A program made the position numbers and the translations under genes. From assembly GCA_029257045.1 (NCBI GenBank), contig JARIDB010000180.1, positions 1-64,000 of the forward strand: DNA of 64,000 bases, written 5' to 3'. This document shows, piece after piece, positions 37,996-46,715 of this stretch (its first letter is position 1; each line of letters starts with the position of its first letter). This stretch comes from Clostridium sp. GTDB lineage: Bacteria > Bacillota > Clostridia > Clostridiales > Clostridiaceae. The notes below the pieces were generated by a model, which did not search any database, had not been told where the DNA came from, and saw nothing but the letters and a program-made list of their open reading frames with translations.

Positions 37996-38612
37996 AGACA
38001 TTCATTGATGAAATTCTTTATTTAATATTTCCTCCTAAAAATAAGTGTATAGCTTGTGATATAGAATATATAGGACTTTGTCCTCTATGTTTTTCCAAAT
38101 TAGTTAGAGTGAAAAATAATGGAGAAATAATATCTTATGGATATTATAGTGGAGTATTAAAAAAAGTAATTTTAGAGTTTAAATACAAAAAGAACTTTTT
38201 TGCAGGAGAGATAATATCAGATTTTATAGTGGAGTTAATAAAAGAAAATAACATTAAAGGAGATTATATAGTATATGTTCCTGGAAATAAAAAGTCTATT
38301 AAAAAAAGAGGCTTTGATCAATGCAATTTTATAGCTAATAAGGTTAGTATTAAATTAGATATCCCTATATTAAAAGTTATAAAAAAGAAAAATAATATTA
38401 AAGAACAAAAGAGATTATCTAAGGAAGAGAGATTTATTAATATTAAGGATGCCTTTTATATTAACAAAAACAACAATATTAAGGGACATGAAATAATTCT
38501 TATAGATGATGTTATAACAACAGGAGCAACTCTATTAGAGGTGGGAAAAATACTTATAGAAGGAGATGCTTCCAAAATAAATATATTGACAGTAGCGAAA
38601 AGTTATATATAA
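37968..38612 (+). CDS. comFC: ComFC-family phosphoribosyltransferase-like protein
   Basis: A 214-residue ComFC/GntX protein. Four cysteines near the N terminus (CIAC and CPLC, about residues 27-45) form a zinc finger. A type I phosphoribosyltransferase domain follows, with the PRPP loop ILIDDVITTGATL near residues 176-188 and the KKRGFDQCNFIA segment typical of the family. ComFC acts with ComFA in transformation and has been linked to DNA processing. It overlaps the end of the ComFA-like gene by 28 bases. Its last codons contain the promoter of the downstream RNA, with the -10 box over the stop codon. Confidence 0.88.
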   Translation: MGNWFIKKIKTFIDEILYLIFPPKNKCIACDIEYIGLCPLCFSKLVRVKNNGEIISYGYYSGVLKKVILEFKYKKNFFAGEIISDFIVELIKENNIKGDYIVYVPGNKKSIKKRGFDQCNFIANKVSIKLDIPILKVIKKKNNIKEQKRLSKEERFINIKDAFYINKNNNIKGHEIILIDDVITTGATLLEVGKILIEGDASKINILTVAKSYI

Positions 38613-38613
38613 T
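38586..38613 (+). promoter_or_regulatory. Consensus promoter of the raiA RNA inside comFC
   Basis: Perfect -35 TTGACA (38586-38591), 16-base spacer, perfect -10 TATAAT (38608-38613). The -10 overlaps the comFC stop codon (38610-38612) and predicts a start at about 38620, exactly where the RNA's terminal stem begins. Confidence 0.8.
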
Positions 38614-38620
38614 TATTAAT

Positions 38621-38867
38621 GTAAAGTTAGGTTTGTGGATGAAAGTCGATGCCAGTCGCAGGCAAAACGATCCACGTAAGTTAGGCAAAGATTCTAATGA
38701 GCATGGTGCGGTGTAGAAGTAAGTCCTACCAAGAAAATTGAGAGGGTTAGTAGTGAGAGGTTAAATCCGGGTAGCAAAAGCTCCAGTAGGCGAGTGTGGG
38801 GTCAAAATCCAGGTCAAATAACTTTACTTTAAAATAACCATTAGTTAAAGCTAATGGTTATTTTTTT
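38621..38867 (+). ncRNA. raiA-motif structured RNA
   Basis: About 207 nt of unusually G-rich, non-coding sequence closed by a perfect 9-bp terminal stem (GTAAAGTTA at 38621-38629 with TAACTTTAC at 38819-38827). It is followed by its own terminator to about 38867. Location directly upstream of the raiA/hpf gene in a clostridium, size and strong internal structure identify it as the raiA motif known from Firmicutes and Actinobacteria. Published work, as I recall, links that RNA in Clostridium to sporulation and cell aggregation. It is not a riboswitch in any obvious sense, since a terminator separates it from hpf, which has its own promoter. I matched it by context and general look, not with a covariance model. 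Confidence 0.8.
38833..38867 (+). terminator. Terminator of the raiA RNA
   Basis: AATAACCATTAG (38833-38844), loop TTAAAG, CTAATGGTTATT (38851-38862), then a run of T to 38867. Confidence 0.9.
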
Positions 38868-38949
38868 ATAAAAACTTTAATAAATAGAGAAAAGAGAAGC
38901 TGTTTTAAAAAGAGATTAATGAATTTTCAGAAAATTCACAATATAGATG

Positions 38950-38979
38950 TTGATTTTATATGAGTGTTGGAAGTATAAT
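38950..38979 (+). promoter_or_regulatory. Probable promoter of hpf
   Basis: -35 TTGATT (38950-38955), 18-base spacer, -10 TATAAT (38974-38979), 94 bases before the hpf start, after the raiA RNA terminator. Confidence 0.6.
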
Positions 38980-39072
38980 GTATATATAAACAATAATTTA
39001 AAGTTTAAAATTAATCTAATGATATTTTAGATTTAATAAATCTTTAGGTTTTAAAGAGAGGGGAGAACTTAT

Positions 39073-39609
39073 ATGAAAGTTTCAGTAATAACAAAAAATA
39101 CGACAACAACACCAGCTCTAAAGGAAATGATAGAAAAAAAATTATCTAAAGTTAAAAGATATTTTAGTCCGGAAATAGAAGCGAAAGCTACATTATCTAT
39201 ACAAAGAAATAGACAAAAGGTAGAGATAACAATACCTTTTAATGGAATAATACTTAGAGCAGAAGAAGCGACAGATGATATGTATAAATCTATAGACTTA
39301 GTTGTTAGTAAACTTGAAAGAAAGATTAGAAAAGAAAGAACTAAGTTATCAAGAAGAAACAATGAATCATTAAGATTCCCTAGTTTAGAAAGCCTTGCAG
39401 GTGAAAAAGAAGTTGAAGAAAATGAAGGTAAAGTTGTAAGGGTAAAACAATTTAGAGTTAAACCAATGTCCTCAGAAGAAGCCGTTTTACAAATGGAATT
39501 ATTAGGACATAACTTCTTTGTATATCAAGATTGTGATGAAAATAAAATATGCGTAGTATATAAGAGAAAAGACGGGGACTATGGATTATTAGAACCTGAT
39601 TACATTTAA
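39073..39609 (+). CDS. hpf: Ribosome hibernation promoting factor, long form (RaiA/HPF)
   Basis: A 178-residue long-form HPF. The N-terminal ribosome-binding S30AE domain occupies about residues 1-100 (KEMIEKKLSKVKRYFSPEIEAK, then DDMYKSIDLVVSKLERKIRK). A linker leads to the C-terminal dimerisation domain (VVRVKQFRVKPMSSEEAVLQMELLGHNFFVY, about residues 118-175). It joins two 70S ribosomes into inactive 100S dimers in stationary phase and sporulation. Start ATG 39073 follows AGAGGGGAG. The upstream structured RNA takes its name from this gene. Confidence 0.95.
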   Translation: MKVSVITKNTTTTPALKEMIEKKLSKVKRYFSPEIEAKATLSIQRNRQKVEITIPFNGIILRAEEATDDMYKSIDLVVSKLERKIRKERTKLSRRNNESLRFPSLESLAGEKEVEENEGKVVRVKQFRVKPMSSEEAVLQMELLGHNFFVYQDCDENKICVVYKRKDGDYGLLEPDYI

Positions 39610-39618
39610 ATGATTAAT

Positions 39619-39648
39619 AAAGGGAGTGCTTGCACTCCCTTTATTTTA
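39619..39648 (+). terminator. Terminator after hpf
   Basis: AAAGGGAGTGC (39619-39629), TT, GCACTCCCTTT (39632-39642), then ATTTTAT. Confidence 0.85.
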
Positions 39649-39750
39649 TAGGGGATTATATTAGTTTACGGATAACTTAAGGAGAGGATCGAAATAAATA
39701 AAATAGTACAGGTTCATTTTTTCAGATATAATTCTTTAACAAGTTATTCC

Positions 39751-39780
39751 TTGAATTAAAGAGTAATTTAATGGTATAAT
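39751..39780 (+). promoter_or_regulatory. Probable promoter of secA
   Basis: -35 TTGAAT (39751-39756), 18-base spacer, -10 TATAAT (39775-39780), 65 bases before the start. A second TATAAT follows a few bases later. Confidence 0.6.
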
Positions 39781-39845
39781 TGATTGATATAATAGACAAA
39801 ATACCTTAATTAATAAAATAGAAAACAATTAGAAGGGAAATAAAT

Positions 39846-42362
39846 ATGGGAATATTAGAAAAGATATTTGGAACATATAGTGAGAAAGAAGTTAAAAAGC
39901 TTGAAAAAGCAGCTGATAAAATAGAATCATTTGATGAAGGTATGCAAAAGTTAACAGATGATCAATTAAAAGCAAAAACTGAGGAATTTAAAGGGAGATT
40001 AAAAAATGGTGAAACTTTAGATGATATTCTTCCAGAGGCTTTTGCTGTATGTAGAGAAGCTTCGTCAAGAGTTCTTGGAATGAAACATTATAAAGTTCAA
40101 CTTATTGGTGGTATGGTCCTTCATCAAGGTAGAATAGCAGAAATGAAAACAGGTGAAGGTAAAACATTAGTTGCGACTTTACCATTATATCTTAATGGCT
40201 TATCCGGAGATGGTGTTCATTTAATCACAGTAAATGATTACCTTGCTAAAAGAGATGAAGAGTGGATGGGGAAATTATATAGCTTCTTAGGATTAACTTC
40301 TGGATGTATAGTTCATGGATTAACATCAGAAGAAAGAAGAGCAGCCTATAAATGTGATATAACTTATGGAACTAATAATGAGTTTGGTTTTGATTACTTA
40401 AGAGATAATATGGTGATTTATAAAGAAGAAAGAGTCCAAAGAAAACTTAATTTTGCTGTAGTAGATGAAGTTGACTCAATTCTTATAGATGAAGCTAGAA
40501 CACCCCTTATAATTTCAGGAGCAGGACAAAAATCAACTAAATTCTATAATGTTGCTGATAATTTTGTGAAACAATTATTAATAGAAAGAGACTACACTAT
40601 AGATGAAAAAGCAAATTCAGTTATGCTTACAGAAGAGGGTGTTGAAAGAGCTGAAAAAGCTTTTGGAATAGATAACTATGCAGATGCTGAACATTTAGAA
40701 CTTCAGCATTACATTACTCAAGCATTAAAAGCAAACTATTCAATGAGAAAAGATAAAGATTACATGGTTAAAGATGATCAAGTAATAATAGTAGATGAAT
40801 TTACAGGTAGACTTATGGAAGGTAGAAGATATTCAGATGGTCTTCACCAAGCTATAGAAGCTAAAGAGGGAGTTAAGATAGAAAGAGAATCAAAAACCTT
40901 AGCAACTATAACATTCCAAAACTACTTTAGAATGTATAAGAAATTATCAGGTATGACAGGTACTGCTTTGACAGAAGAAAATGAATTTAGAGAAATTTAT
41001 TCTTTAGATGTTATAGTAATTCCAACAAATAAAGATATAACTAGAATAGATTCAACCGATTTAATTTTTAAAAATACTAATGGAAAATACACTGCTATAA
41101 TAGATGATATTGTTGAATCAAATAAAAAAGGTCAACCGGTTTTAGTAGGTACAGTAAGTATTGAGAAATCAGAAGTATTATCTGATTTACTTAAAAAGAG
41201 AGGAGTACCTCATAAAGTTCTTAATGCTAAGTACCATGAACAAGAAGCTGAGATAATTTCTCACGCTGGTTCTTTAAATAGTGTTACAATAGCTACAAAT
41301 ATGGCTGGTAGAGGTACAGATATTAAACTTGGAGAAGGCGTTAAGGAAGCTGGTGGACTTAAAATTATTGGCACTGAAAGGCATGAATCAAGAAGAATAG
41401 ATAACCAATTAAGAGGTAGATCAGGGCGTCAAGGGGATCCAGGTAAATCAGTGTTTTATATTTCGTTAGATGATGATTTGATGAGAATATTTGGATCAGA
41501 AAGAATTCAAGGGTTAATGGATAAAATGGGACTTGAAGAAGATGAAGTGATAGATAATAAGATGGTAACAAAATCATTAGAAAATGCTCAAAGGAAAGTT
41601 GAAGGTAATAACTTTGATATAAGAAAGAGCTTAATTGGATATGATGATGTTATGAATATGCAAAGAGAAGTTATATATAACCAAAGGTTAGAAGTTCTTG
41701 AAGGTAAGGATTTAAAAGAACAAATATTAGGAATGGTTAAAGAAGTAGTAACTACATCAGTAAATGACCATTTAAATGGTGTTACTGAAAATTATGAAGA
41801 AGAAGTAAGTAAATTAATTAGATACTTAGAAGAACTTTGCTTACCAGTAAATAGAATTAAAGTAGAAGATTTAAAAGAACTATCAAATGATGGAATTATA
41901 GAAAAGCTTTTAGATATACTAAAAGCAACTTATGATGCTAAGGAATCAGAATTTGGATCAGAACAATTTAGAGAAGTTGAAAGAGTTATTCTTCTAAGAG
42001 TTGTTGATCAAAAATGGATGGATCATATAGATAGTATGGATCACTTAAAACAAGGTATAGGACTTAGAGCTTACAAGCAAATGGATCCAATACAAGCTTA
42101 TCAAATGGAAGGTAGTGAAATGTTTGATCAAATGATTCAAGCAATTCAAATTGATACTGTTAAGTTCTTATTCCATATTCAAGTTAGAAGAGAACCGGTA
42201 GAAAGAGAAAAGGTTGCAGAAGAAACATCAGCAAATCATGGTAGTGAATCAACAGATGTTAAAAAGCAACCTATAAGAAATGATAACAAAGTTGGAAGAA
42301 ATGACCCTTGTACTTGTGGAAGTGGGAAAAAGTATAAAAATTGTTGTGGAAGAGAAGTTTAA
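39846..42362 (+). CDS. secA: Preprotein translocase ATPase SecA
   Basis: An 838-residue motor that drives unfolded preproteins through SecYEG. Walker [12 protein letters not shown] (K106) and [18 protein letters not shown] open the first motor domain. [19 protein letters not shown] is Walker B, and the second motor domain has [14 protein letters not shown] and [13 protein letters not shown]. The C-terminal zinc-binding tail [14 protein letters not shown] binds SecB/ribosome in other species. Full length and intact. A short hairpin follows; prfB lies about 190 bases downstream. Confidence 0.98.
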   Translation: MGILEKIFGTYSEKEVKKLEKAADKIESFDEGMQKLTDDQLKAKTEEFKGRLKNGETLDDILPEAFAVCREASSRVLGMKHYKVQLIGGMVLHQGRIAEMKTGEGKTLVATLPLYLNGLSGDGVHLITVNDYLAKRDEEWMGKLYSFLGLTSGCIVHGLTSEERRAAYKCDITYGTNNEFGFDYLRDNMVIYKEERVQRKLNFAVVDEVDSILIDEARTPLIISGAGQKSTKFYNVADNFVKQLLIERDYTIDEKANSVMLTEEGVERAEKAFGIDNYADAEHLELQHYITQALKANYSMRKDKDYMVKDDQVIIVDEFTGRLMEGRRYSDGLHQAIEAKEGVKIERESKTLATITFQNYFRMYKKLSGMTGTALTEENEFREIYSLDVIVIPTNKDITRIDSTDLIFKNTNGKYTAIIDDIVESNKKGQPVLVGTVSIEKSEVLSDLLKKRGVPHKVLNAKYHEQEAEIISHAGSLNSVTIATNMAGRGTDIKLGEGVKEAGGLKIIGTERHESRRIDNQLRGRSGRQGDPGKSVFYISLDDDLMRIFGSERIQGLMDKMGLEEDEVIDNKMVTKSLENAQRKVEGNNFDIRKSLIGYDDVMNMQREVIYNQRLEVLEGKDLKEQILGMVKEVVTTSVNDHLNGVTENYEEEVSKLIRYLEELCLPVNRIKVEDLKELSNDGIIEKLLDILKATYDAKESEFGSEQFREVERVILLRVVDQKWMDHIDSMDHLKQGIGLRAYKQMDPIQAYQMEGSEMFDQMIQAIQIDTVKFLFHIQVRREPVEREKVAEETSANHGSESTDVKKQPIRNDNKVGRNDPCTCGSGKKYKNCCGREV

Positions 42363-42375
42363 AGTGATGTCGCAC

Positions 42376-42500
42376 AATTTAAAATGTAGAATGAAGGTGA
42401 AAACTACTTTCAGTAGTTTTTAAATAATAAAAATTCAAGTATTTCAGTATGAAATACTACAATAATTTTAAATTTTACATTCTAAATTTTACATTAAGGG
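42376..42500. repeat. Intergenic inverted-repeat module downstream of secA
   Basis: AATTTAAAATGTAGAATGAAGG on the left (42376-42397) faces TTTAAATTTTACATTCTAAATTTTACATT on the right (about 42467-42495), which is an imperfect complement. Between them are the secA terminator and a second small hairpin (AGTATTTCAGTATGAAATACT). The left arm closely resembles the left arm of the module after upp (15.8 kb). Confidence 0.5.
42400..42421 (+). terminator. Small terminator after secA
   Basis: AAAACTACT (42400-42408), short loop, AGTAGTTTT (42412-42420), T. A stronger GC-rich hairpin without T-tract (AAGGGGTTGTCT/AGACAGCCCCTT) lies at 42496-42520. Confidence 0.55.
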
Positions 42501-42555
42501 GTTGTCTGAGACAGCCCCTTAAAACTTCAAATAATTTAAGAGATAGGGTGATTAT

Positions 42556-43660
42556 GTGATAGTTAAGTTAGAATCAGAACTTTCTAAATTTAATGATATA
42601 AAAAAGAATATAGAAGAAATGGGGGCTTCACTTTGACAAGGAAGCACTAGAGAAACAAATTGAGGAATTAGATTTACAAATGCAGGAGAAGGGTTTTTGG
42701 GAAGATATTAAAAAGGCTGAAGAAGTTACGAAAGAAAGTAAGCGTATAAAAGGTAAACTCCAAAGATATGAAAGTCTAAAGGGAAGACTAGAAGATGTAG
42801 AAGTGTTATCAGAAATGGTAGAAGAAGAGGATGCGGATTCTATAAGTGAAATAATAAATGAAATAAGGTCTATAGGAAAAGAAGTTAGTAATTATAAGAT
42901 AGAATTACTTTTACATGGAGAATATGATAGAAATGATGCTATAATAACTCTTCATGCAGGAGTTGGTGGTTCTGATGCTAATGATTGGACAGAAATGCTT
43001 CTTAGAATGTATTCAAGGTGGTGTGAGAAGAAAGGGTTTAAAATAGAAACCCTAGATTATCTTGAAGGCGACGAAGCTGGAATAAAAAGTGTTACCTTAA
43101 AAGTTAGTGGGGAATTTGCTTATGGATACTTAAAGGCTGAAAAAGGGATACATAGACTTGTTAGAATATCACCTTTTAATGCTAATGGTAAAAGACAAAC
43201 ATCTTTTGCATCTTTAGAGGTATTACCAGAACTTACAAAGGACCAAGATATTGAAATTAAACCAGAAGATACAAAGGTAGATACGTATAGGGCTAGTGGC
43301 GCTGGTGGGCAACATGTTAATAAAACGGAATCAGCTATTAGGATCACCCATTTACCTACAGGTATAATTGTTCAATGCCAAGATCAAAGAAGCCAATTTT
43401 CAAATAGAGAAACGGCTATGAAAATGTTGAAATCAAAACTTATAGAGCTTAAGGAAAGAGCACACAAGGAAAAAATTGAGGACTTAACTGGAGAACTTAA
43501 AGACATGGGCTGGGGAAGTCAAATACGTTCTTATGTATTCCATCCATATAATATGGTTAAAGATCATAGAACTAATGAGGAAACTTCAAATTTAAACGCA
43601 GTTATGAATGGAGAAATTGATAACTTTATAAATGCATATTTAAAAAATAACAATAATTAA
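42556..43660 (+). CDS. prfB: Peptide chain release factor 2, expressed by programmed +1 frameshift
   Basis: RF2 (about 367 residues) encoded as join(42556..42633, 42635..43660). Zero frame starts at GTG 42556 ([12 protein letters not shown]), runs 26 codons and stops at TGA 42634-42636. The site is CTTTGAC with an upstream GGGGG at 42621-42625, the classic RF2 autoregulatory shift: low RF2 lets the ribosome slip past UGA and finish the protein. The shifted frame continues [26 protein letters not shown]2 motifs are intact: SPF in [11 protein letters not shown] for UGA/UAA reading, and GGQ in [14 protein letters not shown]. The ATG at 42680 is internal and not the start. Confidence 0.95.
42621..42637 (+). 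other. RF2 programmed +1 frameshift site
   Basis: An anti-SD-pairing GGGGG run (42621-42625), five bases, then CTT TGA C (42631-42637). Skipping T42634 puts the ribosome on GAC in the +1 frame. The spacing from GGGGG to CTT is a little longer than the E. coli arrangement I remember. Confidence 0.93.
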
Positions 43661-43709
43661 AAACTGTATCAGATTAAGTTTTATAGCTAAATCTGATACA
43701 GTTTTTTCT
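43661..43709 (+). terminator. Terminator after prfB
   Basis: AAACTGTATCAGATT (43661-43675) pairs with AATCTGATACAGTTT (43690-43704), followed by TTTCTTTT. Confidence 0.9.
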
Positions 43710-43818
43710 TTTAAAGTATTTTATTAATAAAATTCATATAATTATATAATATATGGTCTTGGTAAGAATAATGAATATATAAAACTATATAATATATATA
43801 ATTAAATGATAATGGATA

Positions 43819-43846
43819 TTGACTAATTAAAGTACTATGGTAAAAT
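43819..43846 (+). promoter_or_regulatory. Possible promoter of the YtxH-like gene
   Basis: -35 TTGACT (43819-43824), 16-base spacer, -10 TAAAAT (43841-43846). Confidence 0.5.
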
Positions 43847-43949
43847 ATAGATAAAAGATACATAATAATTATTATATATTAAAGTATAAATACTTTAATA
43901 TAAGATAATGATAAATGTATAAAAAAATTTAGTTATGGAGGGAACAGTT

Positions 43950-44507
43950 ATGACAATATTAGGAAAAATTATAAATGATAAGAAGAGAAAACAGAAAAAA
44001 TATAGAAACAAGGATTTAACTGTAGCAATGGTTTTAGGAGCTACTGCCGGTGTTTTAACTGGGATTGCTGTAAAGTCTAAATCAGATAAAATAAATAAAA
44101 CAATTAAAAATATAAAAGATAAAGCTACTAAATCTATGGAAAACGGAAAAGATAAAGTAGAAGATATAATAAGTGAAACAATAGTAGAATTAAAAAATAT
44201 AAAATCCGATTTTAAAGATGGATTTAATGACGCGAAAGATAAAGCTGAAGATGTTAAAGAAATATTAAGTAATAAGGTCGATGAAGGGAAGCAAGAGTTA
44301 AATAATATAAATGAAGATTTAAAAAAGGAAATTGATAATGGAAAAGATAAAGCTAAAGACGTTAAAAATATATTAGATAATAAAATGGATAAAGGTAAAG
44401 ATGAACTTAAAGATATAGCTAAAGAAGCAAATAAAACTAAGGAAAATATTAAAGATATAGCTGAAGAAACGGGAAAAGAAGTTAAAAAAGAATTAAAGAA
44501 AGATTAG
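43950..44507 (+). CDS. YtxH-like envelope protein with Lys/Asp-rich coiled coil
   Basis: A 185-residue protein: a basic N terminus (KKRKQKKYRNKD), one hydrophobic helix at about residues 25-43 (TVAMVLGATAGVLTGIAVK), then about 140 residues of low-complexity, highly charged helix. The helix repeats units such as DKAEDVKEIL, DKAKDVKNILDNK and DKGKDELKDIA. This matches the YtxH/gas-vesicle-protein-like group, which is often stress-induced and apolipoprotein-like. I use ATG 43950; the upstream ATG 43935 is part of the ATGGAGG ribosome site. Followed after 12 bases by a small membrane protein gene with its own AGGAGG. Confidence 0.75.
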   Translation: MTILGKIINDKKRKQKKYRNKDLTVAMVLGATAGVLTGIAVKSKSDKINKTIKNIKDKATKSMENGKDKVEDIISETIVELKNIKSDFKDGFNDAKDKAEDVKEILSNKVDEGKQELNNINEDLKKEIDNGKDKAKDVKNILDNKMDKGKDELKDIAKEANKTKENIKDIAEETGKEVKKELKKD

Positions 44508-44519
44508 GAGGTAAAGGTT

Positions 44520-44669
44520 ATGGGATTTTTAAGATGGTTAGGTGGAATTGTAGTACTATTTTGGTTATTAGGATTCTTATTTAAAATAGGTGGAGGCCTA
44601 ATACACACATTATTAATTGTAGCAGCAGTAGTTTTCATAATTGATTTTATAACTAATAAAAATCGATGA
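44520..44669 (+). CDS. Lmo0937-family small membrane protein
   Basis: A 49-residue protein beginning MGFLRWLGGIVVLFWLLGFL, with two hydrophobic helices separated by KIGGGLIHT. The pattern LLGFLFKIGGGLIHTLLIVA is characteristic of the short Lmo0937/DUF5670 family, commonly found beside stress-related envelope genes. Ribosome site AGGAGGT eight bases from the ATG is strong, supporting a real gene. It is in an operon with the YtxH-like gene and ends before a large terminator. Confidence 0.82.
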   Translation: MGFLRWLGGIVVLFWLLGFLFKIGGGLIHTLLIVAAVVFIIDFITNKNR

Positions 44670-44690
44670 TAAATAATCTGATTTTAAATA

Positions 44691-44736
44691 AAATGGATAG
44701 ATTAAACTTAAGTTTAATCTATCCATTTTTTTTGTG
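44691..44736 (+). terminator. Terminator after the YtxH/Lmo0937 pair
   Basis: A perfect 19-bp palindrome (AAATGGATAGATTAAACTT and its complement, 44691-44728) followed by a run of T. Confidence 0.88.
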
Positions 44737-44776
44737 ATTTAAAGATTTTAAGTTATTTTAATAATTACAGAAAGAG

Positions 44777-46129
44777 TTATTTATTTTTCCTTTTAATTTT
44801 GTAAAAGGCTCCAATTAATAAAAGAATTATAAGTGAAATAGAAAATAAAATTACAGAAGGTTTACTATAAAAGAATATAGAAGATTTATTATAACAAGAA
44901 TTATTAATTTTTTCGTTAATAACACTATAAGCACTATCAATAGCTTCTAAACTTATAAATTCTACTGTATCAATAGGTGTATGAATTCTAGTTAAATCAC
45001 TATGACAAAAACTTAAAGAATCTATTCCTAAATTGTTAAAACTAGCATGATCACTAGAGTCTTCATATTCAATTAGAGTTTTAACATTACTTTTTTTAGC
45101 ACTTTTTTGTATTGAATCAAGAAGTTTTGAATCTTTATCTTTACTTGAAGCTCCAAGCATTAAAGTTAAAGGGTATCCTTCACTTCCAATCATATCAAAG
45201 TTTATGACTTCAGAATTTTTTATAATATCAATATTTTTTTCAACAAAAAACTTTGATCCTAAAAGTCCGAACTCCTCAGCATTTAAAGCAACAAAAATAA
45301 TATCTCTTTTTGGAGTTTTAAAACTTGATAAATATCTTTGAAGTTCCATCAAGAATGAAGTGCCAGAGGCATTATCTAGAGCACCATAATAAGTATTATT
45401 AAGTCCATCTTTACCCAAGTGATCAAAATGAGCTGTAAGAACTAAAGGTGGAAGAGAACTATCTTTTCCCTTTATAACACCAACTATATTTGATAATTCT
45501 ACTTCTTTAGTTGTAAAAGGAACATTAACAGATATAGTCAGGTCTTCTCTTAAAGAGTTTAATATTTTATTATAGGTATCTTTAGTTATTTGAATTAACA
45601 TATCATAAGGGTAATCACTTATAAAAGAGCTTCTAAAAGAAAGGTCATTTTTAGGAGTTATATAAAACAAACATTTACCCTCATCTGTAGAGATTTCTAT
45701 AGATGAAGAATAAATATTTATAGTATCCTCCTTAGAAAAGGTTATATTATTAATTCTAAAATTTATTAAGTCCTCCTTAAAGTCAGTTCCATAAGTTAGT
45801 TTTTCGATTAAATTATCTTTAGAATATATGTTTAAATAAGCTTCTTTATTAGTTTTAACAGGAGCTACAGTATTAAAGTTCTCTTTAAAATTATCACTTA
45901 AAGGAACTAATCCATTATTTTGAAAATCTATACGAATAGCTTCAGTAAGCAGCATATTACCATTACTTCCAGGAAGCCGTCCTTCATAAGTATCAGAAGC
46001 TAGTACTGAAATGTTCTTTTTAACATTTTCAGAACTAAAAGAAGTATAGGAAGAGTTTAAAGAAATAGATAATACTAAAAGAAATATATTTGTAAAAAGA
46101 CCAATGTAATAAAAAGATTTTTTCTTCAT
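44777..46129 (-). CDS. Membrane-anchored M28-family zinc aminopeptidase
   Basis: A 450-residue exported metallopeptidase. N-terminal transmembrane/signal helix (about residues 7-25) and a second membrane helix near the C terminus (about residues 420-442, IFFYSKPSVILFSISLIILLLIGAFY) leave a basic cytoplasmic tail. The M28 dinuclear zinc site is complete: AHFDHLG, ALDNASG, NAEEFGLLGS, NFDMIGSEG and EDSSDHASF. An inserted PA-like region precedes the catalytic domain. It probably trims peptides outside the cell. Monocistronic on the minus strand; the next minus-strand gene is 80 bases upstream. Confidence 0.88.
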   Translation of the reverse strand: MKKKSFYYIGLFTNIFLLVLSISLNSSYTSFSSENVKKNISVLASDTYEGRLPGSNGNMLLTEAIRIDFQNNGLVPLSDNFKENFNTVAPVKTNKEAYLNIYSKDNLIEKLTYGTDFKEDLINFRINNITFSKEDTINIYSSSIEISTDEGKCLFYITPKNDLSFRSSFISDYPYDMLIQITKDTYNKILNSLREDLTISVNVPFTTKEVELSNIVGVIKGKDSSLPPLVLTAHFDHLGKDGLNNTYYGALDNASGTSFLMELQRYLSSFKTPKRDIIFVALNAEEFGLLGSKFFVEKNIDIIKNSEVINFDMIGSEGYPLTLMLGASSKDKDSKLLDSIQKSAKKSNVKTLIEYEDSSDHASFNNLGIDSLSFCHSDLTRIHTPIDTVEFISLEAIDSAYSVINEKINNSCYNKSSIFFYSKPSVILFSISLIILLLIGAFYKIKRKNK

Positions 46130-46209
46130 ATTTTTACCTCGAATAATATTTTATACTCTATTACTATTAAAAGTTTTAAAGTAATATGAAAGTAATTTCA
46201 AATAAATAT

Positions 46210-46551
46210 TTAAGCCTTCTTATATAATATTTCTATAAAGCCATAAGATAATGAAAATAAAATACATAAATAAATAAGGTTATTAATTTGATTTTTATTT
46301 ATGGAAAGTACTCCACCAACTAAAAAAGCAACAATAATAACAAAATTAATAAATTTAGATAAACCTGATTTGTTTATTATTATTTCTTTTGTAGAAGAAA
46401 CTATAATAAGTATAAAGGTTAAAAAATAAAGAGTGTATTTAACACTTAAAGAAAATTCAATAATCTTATACTCATTTAGAATTAAAGAAATTATAAAAAA
46501 GATTAATGAAATACTTATTAATCTATTAACTAAAAATTTAAGTTTAACCAT
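46210..46551 (-). CDS. Small four-helix membrane protein, unknown
   Basis: I do not recognise this 113-residue protein. Four hydrophobic segments (about residues 9-26, 34-53, 65-82, 87-108) joined by short loops; no charged or catalytic motifs. AAGAGGTG precedes the ATG on the minus strand. It may share a transcript with the M28 peptidase downstream of it. Confidence 0.6.
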   Translation of the reverse strand: MVKLKFLVNRLISISLIFFIISLILNEYKIIEFSLSVKYTLYFLTFILIIVSSTKEIIINKSGLSKFINFVIIVAFLVGGVLSINKNQINNLIYLCILFSLSYGFIEILYKKA

Positions 46552-46643
46552 ATAACACCTCTTAATTGTAAATATTTTACAATTAAATTATATACTTTAT
46601 TTAACATAATATCAACAATGAAAAGTAAAGTCCTTGATTTGTT

Positions 46644-46671
46644 TTGTTAAATAGATTTAATGTATTATAAT
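46644..46671 (+). promoter_or_regulatory. SigA-type promoter of tex
   Basis: -35 TTGTTA (46644-46649), 16-base spacer, -10 TATAAT (46666-46671), 45 bases before the start codon. Confidence 0.6.
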
Positions 46672-46715
46672 AATACTATTGAAAATAAATTGCTAACAAA
46701 GTTTAGGAGGAAAAT

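Noticed and set aside
38621..38867. RNase P, tmRNA, SRP RNA or 6S RNA
   Set aside because: None of their core signatures is visible; location before hpf fits the raiA motif better.
42680..43660. RF2 as a shorter protein starting at ATG 42680
   Set aside because: The sequence upstream continues the RF2 N terminus and contains the canonical frameshift site.
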